Shown here: one piece after another, positions 55,880-64,000 of the stretch
How the letters are laid out: the number at the start of each line of letters is the position of its first letter
How positions within the stretch are numbered: the first letter of the stretch is position 1
Assembly (NCBI RefSeq): GCF_022376445.1
Contig: NW_025955011.1
Location: forward strand, 124,001 to 188,000
From: Fomitopsis serialis
Taxonomy: Eukaryota; Basidiomycota; Agaricomycetes; Polyporales; Fomitopsidaceae
DNA length: 64,000 nt
Reading direction: 5' to 3'
The notes under the pieces: generated by a model
What the model saw: only the letters and a program-made list of their open reading frames with translations
Databases searched by the model: none
What the model was told of the DNA's origin: nothing
Position numbers and translations under genes: made by a program

Positions 55880-58203
55880 TCTGGATCACAGCCATCCGTC
55901 ACGAACCAAGATCGTCCTAGAGCAGGATGGACTTACCTTTGAGCTTGGACTTGACATCTCTTTCGCACCTCTCACGTACTATCGTCTCGCAATCGTCTCG
56001 CTGTCGCCGTTATCTCTGCTCTTCATTCCGTCCAGTCTCGCTGCGATTACACGTTTGTCGCGCTGTCCCATCATACTGACCTTGCTCTGAACTTGTCGCG
56101 CTCCTATCGCTCACGTACTTTTGTATCTGTAGACGTCCACATCCTCCGTTTCTACTGGTCTTATAGTGAACAGGTTAATATAAATCTCATCAACCCATAT
56201 GCAAGCCTCTCACCGTCTCAGTGTGCCATATTCCCGTCCTTGCGTCGTTCCGGTTGTTTCACACAGATCTCGTTGGGTGCCTCAAAGGATTCATAGAGGA
56301 TAGTATGTAATTGCGATGGAGTAGACTGCAGTAAGTCAAATGGAAACGCGCGACTTGCTACGTGGCACTCAAGTGTGGCCTTGCACGTGACATGCATAGT
56401 TCCAGATCGCGATCTGGTATGGGATCTCATTTTGGTTCCGCCACACAACGCTTGGACCCGTGACACACCTCGCTGGCCGGCTCGCTCTGTTCTTGTTCTC
56501 TGTGATTGCTGTGATGGACAAATTGATATACTTCCTTCATTCTCAGTGCTCAGGGTGGTTCTCGACATGATTACGACTCATAAACCAGCCTCGAACATCA
56601 GGAAGCGGGCACGCCTTGTGCACGCCGGAGAGTCCGAGTCGGAACTACATGGTAGTCACGGAGGATGCCTTGGACTCAAACAGTGAATACTAGTGAATGG
56701 TTTGGCCGAATCCAGGCCAGAATACCCTCGGCGTATGCTTACACCGGTGTCTAACTCGAAAACTCCCAGCAGTGTAGCCCGACCATCAACCTGAAGTGCT
56801 GCATTCGCTGATGGACAGGCCCTCGGAGGCGCGTCGCCGTCGTTCAATGTTGGAGATCATATAGGAGAGACTGGTGCGTATCTGAGATTTATTTGGCCAT
56901 GGAACAGCTCACGAACGTCGGACGTTGAGTGCATTTTTTTGGTACACATGAATTCGGATTTGGGAGTCGGACTCTTGAAGCGACATGCAGATGCCCCTCC
57001 GGAATTATTGGACGCTTTAATAGGGAGGCATGAGAAGGCAGGAGGCGCTCCAGAGGGTAAGCGTTCGACAATGCAATACGTTCCGGATACGACGTTTTCA
57101 GGCGTCCTCCGGTGTACAGCGGCCCCGCTCGCTGTCACTATGTCCGTCCATGCTCCTCGACGGTCTGTGGAAACGCGGCACGTTAACGCAAGCACCTTGC
57201 GACTTTCTCGTTAGTCTCCTCTATACTGTACTTAGACACAGCGCGGCCTTTCTGGGTCCTGATACAGTCTGCACAGTAAGTACCTGTTCAGGCAATTGAC
57301 CTTTGAAGGCGCTGGCTATAGACACAAGCTTGACATGACGGCACGTTGGCGGCGCCGTTAAGAGCTGCCACTTGGGACGTACACCTCGGTTGGCCTGGAA
57401 CTCTCTCGATGTGGTAAGCTCTGCCAAGATATGCATGCCTCCAGTGCTAACCGGCATACTAGTCATTCAGCATGACTCGATGCCAGTGGGATGCCGATGG
57501 TCATAAGTCAAGCATCTTCCCAGAGAATGCTGGAGACTTGACTAGACGATACAGCAACGCGTGTGGGTGGCGTGCGTCGGACACCTCCAAGGCGACCTCC
57601 CTGATTCGCCGCGCATGACATGCCTGACCCTTCGATCGCCACAAGATTCTGCCAGCGAGGATCGCCGGATGATACTTCGCCATCCGATACGTATATGCTA
57701 CACCGGGGGCCATTCGGCTCCACTCCCGTATTCTCCATTTTGCGGGCTCTCCTGTGGTTCTGCCATGAGAAAGTCTCCGGAGGTAACTATGGCGTGTGAT
57801 ACGAGGTAAGCCAAGGATACGCATTTCGTGCTAGAAGATTGATGTAGGAAAGCTTTCGGCTTTCATCAGGTTTACTTGCGCCTCCATGCTATGCCAGAGT
57901 TGCACGGCGGCTAGCACAACACGGTGCTCGGGGTTCTGTGGCGTCCTGTGTCTGGCCTCAGGCTTTCCGGTCCGATGTCGTGCAGATACTCGGACACATT
58001 GTCAAATGCCTGGTCGAAGTCTCGTACCGTCCGCTGTCGCATTGAGCGTCCTGCGCTCACCGCCTGCTCGCTTCATCCTCCAGTTCATCCGTACAACCCT
58101 TCCAGCGGTTCGTCCTTCGGCTGCCCGCTTCTGTGAGATCACCGTCTTCCGACGTGGGACACCACAAAATGCCCCGGGGGAATGTTCGTCGTTGCTAGGC
58201 TCG
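55880..58203. other. Intergenic, no supported gene
   Basis: Only short ORFs are present. None has a conserved motif, and no RNA gene was recognised. Confidence 0.5.
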
Positions 58204-58214
58204 TGGTATATAAG
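58204..58214 (+). promoter_or_regulatory. TATA box of the oxidase gene
   Basis: GGTATATAAGT lies about 95 bp upstream of the ATG at 58305. The leader in between ends with GCAACACAACATA before the start codon, a usual fungal start setting. Confidence 0.6.
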
Positions 58215-58304
58215 TCTGGTGTTATGTCCACATCATCATCAGGCTCAACAGCAATCAACCCCCCCTCTTCGTAACACTCTGAAAGTCAACCGCAACACAA
58301 CATA

Positions 58305-59801
58305 ATGTCTCCCAGCACGCAGAGCGTCCAAATTCACCTCACATCGGCTGCCGGAGAGTTGGTCCTTGAAGCGGGACCTTCTCGTTGCGACCTAGGAGCG
58401 GAACACATTTTAATCATCGGAGGTGGCGTGACCGGCTTAACGGTGAGTGATGGCAACCTACTAGTTGCCCCATCATCCGAGGACAGTTTCTGAGAATATC
58501 ATTCGCAGACTGCATGGGCTCTCTTGGACGCAGGCTACCAGGTAACCGTCGTCTCGGACCGATGGGCCAACCCCAAGAACCGCATCACCTCTCAGATCGC
58601 CGGAGCCTTGTAGTCGCCCCTTCAAATCTACTGCATCCTAACTTTTCCTAGGTGGGAACGGCCGCCCGCAGTATGTGGTAGACATACCGATGTTATCTCC
58701 CTGGAGCATTCGAAGGGATGGGCGATGACGTCCTACCACGTATTCGAGAAACTGATGGAGCTCCTACCCGCGGAGGCACACGGCGTCCGCATGCGCCTGG
58801 CAACTTTTTTTCGACCGGCCGTTGGAGAACCTGCCTGATCAGTACGAGAAAATGATAGAGATTGAGCACTGCGGGGTAAGCGACAGACAAGTTCATCGTT
58901 TTCGGCTCGCTCATGAGGATTTTAGGTCGCTGGATTCAAGCGAGATCCCAACCTCGTGAAGCAGCATGCAGTAAACCAAAGAGCCAGCGTCGTCGACTCT
59001 TACCGCCATCTCGCTCCCGTTGTCGACACTGACCATTACATGGTCTGGCTGCGGGATCTTGTCACCCAAAGGCGCCACGTTCATCACAGGACGCATCTCC
59101 GGCGACCTCCTGAGCCAAGAGGACAAGCTCCTGTCAAAGTACGGAGCGCATGCTATCGTCAACGCCACGGGGCTCAGCGCAGTTGAACTAGCAGGAGATG
59201 AGACCGTCTATCCTCTCCGCGGCGCACTCATCCGTGTGGTGAACGACGGGAAGAGTTTTCCGAAAGTCACGGAGGCTCTGGCTGTCGGCATCGACGACGC
59301 GCACAGAGACGAACAGGACCTCGTGTGCATTGTGCTGAGGAACGACAACGTCCTCATCCTCGGAGGTAAGTTCATCTTCTGTTGGACGCGGCTTACGGAC
59401 TTAGTCAATCTCGTACTATAGGGATCGCACAGCCGCGGCAGTGGAACCTCGATCTAACACTCGAGAGCCCGGAGATCGTCCGCATGCGGGAACGCTGCAA
59501 TGACTTCGTGCCTGGATTAGACAACGCGGAGTACGATCCTGACGCGCCACTGGTGCAAGGAAACCGTCCGGCTAGGTCCGAGAACGTCCGCGTCGAGAGA
59601 GAGATGCGCCTCAAAGCGGACGGTTCCGCTAGCCGGATCGTTCATTCCTACGGACAAGGCGGATCAGGCTTCTCCCTCTCGTTCGGTTGCGCCGGGGAAG
59701 TACTCGGTCTGCTAAAGGAACTCTCTCTGGGTGTCTCACCTGCGAGAATGGCTCAGCGTGGACGGGTACTAGCGGCAGATTTGGCGCGGGCACACCTATA
59801 G
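58305..59801 (+). CDS. D-amino-acid oxidase-like FAD enzyme
   Basis: This FAD-dependent oxidoreductase of the DAO family probably oxidises a D-amino acid to the keto acid with H2O2 release. Exons are 58305-58442, 58509-58609, 58652-58875, 58926-59365 and 59422-59801. The N-terminus has the Rossmann motif IIGGGVTGLT, then ITSQIAGALWERPP, which is typical of the family. The middle has NATGLSAVELAGD and YPLRGALIRV. The C-terminus has SYGQGGSGFSLSFGCA and ends in AHL, matching the peroxisomal signal pattern [SAC][KRH][LM]. Two frameshifts are present: a seven-T run at 58805-58811 (one base short for the frame) and one near 59065. The homopolymer site looks like a sequencing error. If real, the gene is dead. 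Confidence 0.82.
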
Positions 59802-61500
59802 CTTTCGGTCTGCGTGGCATGTGCCCATAATATGCTAGTTAGTATATACTTGTATCGTAATCCTGAACATGTCACTTCGTCACTGGCGATAGCAGAGAAG
59901 TGAACTTCGACGTATCGAGCTTGTTGTCAATTAACGACTTTCGCCCCAGCGCACCGTCTGCATCGTTGCGGCCAAAGGGAATGTTTAGGCCTTGGCAGTA
60001 ATAGTATAGTACTACTCATTTCACTGGACTTGGATTGCCTCCAAGTTAAGGCATGCCACTGCGCGCACCAGCAACGTTCGAGTTGCTCATGGGCGTACAT
60101 TCGAGCGCAATAATGACAAGGGAAGCTCGAGGACTCGCGTTGGATTCGAAGAGACGGAGGGTGATAAAGTAGTACTAATACTTAGTGTTTCCACCACTGC
60201 TAGTGGTTACGTAATAAGCATGTCACAGTAGCGGGCCTCACAAGGCCCATCGCTTGAGTTTTCTCTCGACTCCCACCTAGGACTGCACAAACATCGCCCA
60301 TCGGGTCTCAAATTGAACTGAAAGGCGCAAAGGTATAGGTCTCAAAGCACTACGGAGGTTCATTGCTCACGTTACGGTTCAGCGCTGCCACAGTGAGCGG
60401 GCCGAACACTCCCAAACTCGAAGTTCGCAACTGCCATGGTTGCTTGGAATAGTGAAAGCGGCGGCCGCGCAGCTACGATTTATTACTGAATGGTTCATGC
60501 GATATGAATCAGAGAGATCATCGTGTGTCTGAGGTATGTTTCTCCATGGCAACTTCAACTTGAAATTTGCTTTCCATAGTATCCGCCACCTTCCATCCGT
60601 CTCAAAATCTACGTCTTGTAGATAATGGATGGTCAGGGTGCGCACGTTCATGCTGGATGTTTTGTCGTGACACGGAACCCAGCGCTGTCTCTGCCATTGG
60701 AGTGGAATGCTGTCTGCCGGGCCCCGTCATTCAGAGAACTTGAAACCGTGCTGCTGAGTATCTTGCATGCTCATCACCGTGCACCTGCTTTGGACTTGCA
60801 TCCACTGTACTGCTCTGAAGTGCTAACGCGTTACGAAATTGAACCAGAGCGAGCGGGCGGCGGTCGAGTCGGGCAGTGAAGATGACAACGGCGTGATACA
60901 GCGCAGCTGTGTGTAAGTGTCACGCTCTTTGCTACATAGTAGACGAGCCTCTCATTCTGCGTCAGGAGATGCCCCGAAGGGCGCGATCCTCTTCAATCTT
61001 CCTTTAACTGTTCCATGAAGACTGGGAAGAGCACTTCATGTTGACTCTACGGCTATGATGTGTTCCGATGCGGTGCGGACCTCCGGCTCACCTTTCTAGC
61101 CATTGAGTTGCTCATGACTATTGGCTCTACGTCCATTCTATTTTACTTAGATCCGAGTCTTAGGAACCGTATTTTCTTCCTGCTCACCAACAGCCTGAGC
61201 ACTTACCTCATATGTCTCAAGTGCGTCGGCGCTTTGACAATGTCATATCATGAACTTCGATGCATCCTGCTGCCGGGCTTCTCTGCCAGTGTGTAACCAC
61301 GGTCATTATCAGTCCGAACATCACATGCACGACTGCTTCGCGCAGCATACAGTTGTCACTGCATGGCTTCACCAGGACGCCTTCTGTGGCCAGGGCACAG
61401 CTTGCAAATCACTCACCTTGTGGGCACGCAGGATGCCGTGGCACATTCGTTAACGTCTGAAAACGAAATATGGCTGAATGCGTACTCCGAATGGCTTTTC
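59802..61500. other. Intergenic, one hydrophobic ORF
   Basis: Plus 61060-61296 encodes two membrane-like stretches (FLAIELLMTIGSTSILFY, FFLLTNSLSTYLICL). It might be a remnant of a DUF6533-type gene like the one that follows. Nothing else is supported. Confidence 0.4.
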
Positions 61501-61560
61501 TTCCTCACATATAAAGCGTGTCTGACTCGTAGCGGCTGACCCCCAGAGTCCTACAGCAGC

Positions 61561-63263
61561 ATGTCATCTGGAAACGAGGCCCAACTTCAAGCGATCGATG
61601 GCGTTCTCGCAGCTGGGTGAGTACACACCACTTACCAGCAACCTGTCTGGTCAACTCATTCCGGCCCCAAGTTTCGTCACGCGATATTGCACGTTTTCTG
61701 CCTTTGGTCAGTGATCCATGTTCATGGGCCATGTATGCGTAAACATCCTACTGAGGCAACAGACGCACATTGCAGCAATTGCAGTCTATGATCAATGCTT
61801 ACTTCTCGAGAAGAAGTCAGGTTCATATGGCAGCGGAAGCTGTCGCTTATGACGTTTTTGTATGGCGCTCTGCGCCTGATGACACTGGTGTTCTACATCT
61901 CCAGCGTTGCGCTCATGTACACCAGTTCTTGCGAGGTACGCTTTGCCGTGACTGCATGTTCCGTACGTTGTCACTGACATAGTAGTCCTTTGGTAGATGT
62001 ATGCGACCTTCTTCGCTCGATGATGACTGAATTCTGATGCCGTGATGTGCAGCGATTATTCGATGGCCCTTGTCAGCGCGGCATCCCTGGTGATCCTTAC
62101 GCTTGATAGTGCAGGTGCGCCAGCTACCGTTACTTGATCATTCTCGACGCTAGTTGAATCATATCACTAAGTGATTCCTGCTTTACGATATATGCCATTA
62201 AGGGCTTGACCGGCGGGGGGCCTTCATTGTGTTCGGCATCCTCCTGTAGACCCTGTATATCTACTGGTGCGTATGCACCTTAGAAAGAGTGTCTTTAACG
62301 TCACCTGTATTCTGCACAGTACCAGGTGTGCACCCTGCTCGTTCCCGGATCCTGACGTGACAGGATGCTTCATATACCTGCTAATGAGACGTTTTGAACG
62401 AGTACGTGGCGATGTTATTTGGATCTGGAGAAACTAACATGCTCGTATTGAAACAGTTGTGCGTGTTCATCACAATCTGACTTCGACGATGCATTAACAT
62501 GAGCGCACGTGAACGTCACAGTGGGTAACATTGCCACAGCGACATCGGCAATTGGGAACGGGCTCGTGCTGGCCGTTACGTGGCGGCGAACATATAAGAC
62601 CAAGAAATGGCTGATCGTGCCGACGTCAGCGCATCAGTGTCAACCTTGCTACTCAGAGATGGTACATCAACTCGTTTGTTTCATGCATTGTCAAGTTCTG
62701 ATAGACACGATTGATCTCCTCAGGAAGTTTGTATTTCGGGTATGCCGAGCTACAGGCGGGCATGAGAGCACATCTAGTAATGCTGACGCCTATCTGTTTA
62801 CAGTGCAATGTTACTGCTCAATATTTCCAGCACTGTGTTGAGTCTCGTGCCCTCCACGATGGTGCGTATCATCTCCTCGGGCTTGCGACGATCACTAAGG
62901 CTTCACCTGCAGTGGTTCTCGGGGTTGACTGACATAATTTGACGTGAGTCACGCGTCATCGAAACGGCTCACAAGCTCACGCATATATCCCCTTTACCCG
63001 AAACCTCTAACTAGCCTCCAGACGGTCATACAGACCCGCTTCCTCCTCAATCTGCGCGAAGCGGCCTGGTTCCCGATATACCATCACGTGCTTCTGAGAT
63101 GTCCGACGCCCAATTTCAGAGAGCGTTTGGCTGCATCGGAGGCTCGATTGAGTACGAACAAGATAAAGAGGCAGAAGAAACAATGGGATCGATCAAGAGG
63201 ACGATGTGGAGCAGCAGACACGAGCCCTACAGGAAGAACACGAATCACGGAGTTCGATACTAG
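61561..63263 (+). CDS. DUF6533-like seven-TM membrane protein, frame-broken
   Basis: The ATG at 61561 (MSSGNEAQLQAIDG) lies about 50 bp after a CATATAAAG box. Recognisable DUF6533-family pieces follow: AIAVYDQCLLLE, EEVRFIWQRKLSLMTFLYGA, IGNGLVLAVTWRRTYKTKK, SASVSTLLLRDGTS, TRFLLNLREAA and MSDAQFQRAFG. They lie in the right order but in different frames, with one-base losses needed near 61811, 62610 and 63066. Some middle exons (62.0-62.4 kb) are unresolved. The family is a fungal integral membrane group of unknown function. This is either a decayed gene or an intact gene with indel errors in the assembly. Confidence 0.65.
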
Positions 63264-63563
63264 CGTACAGGAGATTCCGCGAGACACAGGAGAAGTCGTG
63301 CCAGTGGATGTGTAGCAATAGACTGCTGGATGCTCGGGTAGAGGATGTCAACCAATGGCGCTGCGTATTTGTGAGACGTGCCGGTCTAGCAACATGAGGG
63401 AACGATCGCCCGCTCTTTCCGTAGGGCAACGTACTCCATTACAACATGATCAATCGTAAGGTACAACAACGGGGACTAACAGTCTCAAAGTCCGGGATTA
63501 TCCCTATGTTTAGCACGCCTTTCAGGACTACCCTTCACAGGGATCAACACTTTTAGACCTGCG

Positions 63564-64000
63564 CTAGCAGAACGAGACAGTGTAGTCGGTGCCCGTCGGG
63601 CAGGAGCTCGTCATGCCGCAGCCGTCACCCTCGTCCTGAGCGGTACAAGCCTGGGCGCCGGTAGTGCCTACACGCAAAGGCAGAGTTAGAGTTCAATCGT
63701 TCAGACGAGGGAAATCAGCATGCAACGTACATCCAGTCCCAGGAGTGATCGTCACCGCCACGTTGAATCCATCCGTCGTGCTTGGGTTAAAGAAGTCCAA
63801 GCTTTCCCAGCTACACACAGCACGTAGTCAGCACCCGAGCCCCTCTCCGTTGCCTTTCCCAGACTCACCTGTTGATGGTGAACTGCGCGAGCGTAACACC
63901 ACTGCCGCAGGCGCAGTGCAGTTCTCGCCGCCGGAGCAACCGCCGGTCTGGCAGTTGCCCGATGCGTCGCAGCCCGTGCGGCCCCAGATACGCCCGCCTG
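63564..64000 (-). CDS. Thaumatin-like protein, 3' end only
   Basis: The gene runs off the window. Visible exons are 64000-63869, 63810-63731 and 63667-63564, with GT-AG introns. Motifs typical of thaumatin-like proteins appear in order: GRIWGRTGCD, TGGCSGGENCT, VTLAQFTIN, LDFFNPSTTDGFNVAVTITP, then a Cys-rich end (EGDGCGMTSSCP, SFC at the C-terminus). Such proteins are secreted, disulphide-rich, and in fungi often linked to cell-wall glucans. One base appears lost near 63911, since the frame must shift between ENCTA and CGSGVT. Confidence 0.8.

Noticed and set aside
57501..57824. 107-aa minus-strand ORF as a gene
   Set aside because: It shows no family features and no flanking splice sites, and it overlaps another open frame of similar length.

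Overview
The window reads as a gene-poor, transposon-rich stretch of a GC-rich Agaricomycete (mushroom-forming basidiomycete) nuclear genome. Support comes from many 45-60 nt GT-AG introns with CTRAY-like branch sites, a Plavaka transposase, a fungal TET/JBP-type dioxygenase, and DUF6532-like, DUF6533-like and thaumatin-like genes. No rRNA, tRNA, CRISPR array or bacterial-style operon was seen. Gene identities come from reading the translations; no database search was run.

Layout. 0-8.1 kb: a four-exon minus-strand gene of unknown function is split by a very young LTR element (1004-8056) with identical 202-bp LTRs, a CGGGC target-site duplication and no recognisable pol. Its three minus-strand ORFs are packed with perfect short palindromes placed in a constant codon phase. 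8.1-16.2 kb: a mosaic of a 25-bp minisatellite, a 391-bp copy of the 37-kb DUF6532-like gene, a second diverged copy of the palindrome element, an importin-beta pseudogene and a fragment of the splicing factor SF3B1. 16.3-34.5 kb: a mobile-element neighbourhood. A small basic protein with a SUMO-interaction-like motif and a GC-rich repeat array lie beside a Plavaka transposase gene (minus). Head-to-head with the transposase are a plus-strand accessory gene and a TET/JBP-like 2-oxoglutarate dioxygenase gene, followed by about 29 copies of a 159-bp palindromic tandem repeat.

34.8-41.3 kb: an acidic/basic DUF6532-like protein (plus) and a low-complexity protein (minus) that is paralogous to a plus-strand gene at 54.5 kb. 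44.2-52.2 kb: a PDR/ABCG full-size ABC transporter whose first intron carries a 2.88-kb terminal-inverted-repeat element with an 8-bp target duplication; removing the element leaves a 54-nt intron. 58.3-64 kb: a D-amino-acid-oxidase-like flavoenzyme with a peroxisome-type C-terminus, a seven-TM DUF6533-like protein and the 3' end of a thaumatin-like protein gene.

How the parts may work together. The Plavaka transposase and TET/JBP enzyme probably belong to one mobile unit, in which the second could oxidise methylated cytosine and affect silencing of the first (inference from the known fungal association of these families). The ABC transporter, oxidase, membrane protein and thaumatin-like protein are ordinary host accessory genes. 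Many conserved genes here carry isolated one-base frameshifts, and units of the 159-bp array differ mainly by one-base losses in homopolymers. Residual indel errors in the assembly are therefore a serious alternative to gene death, and reading frames should be treated with caution.
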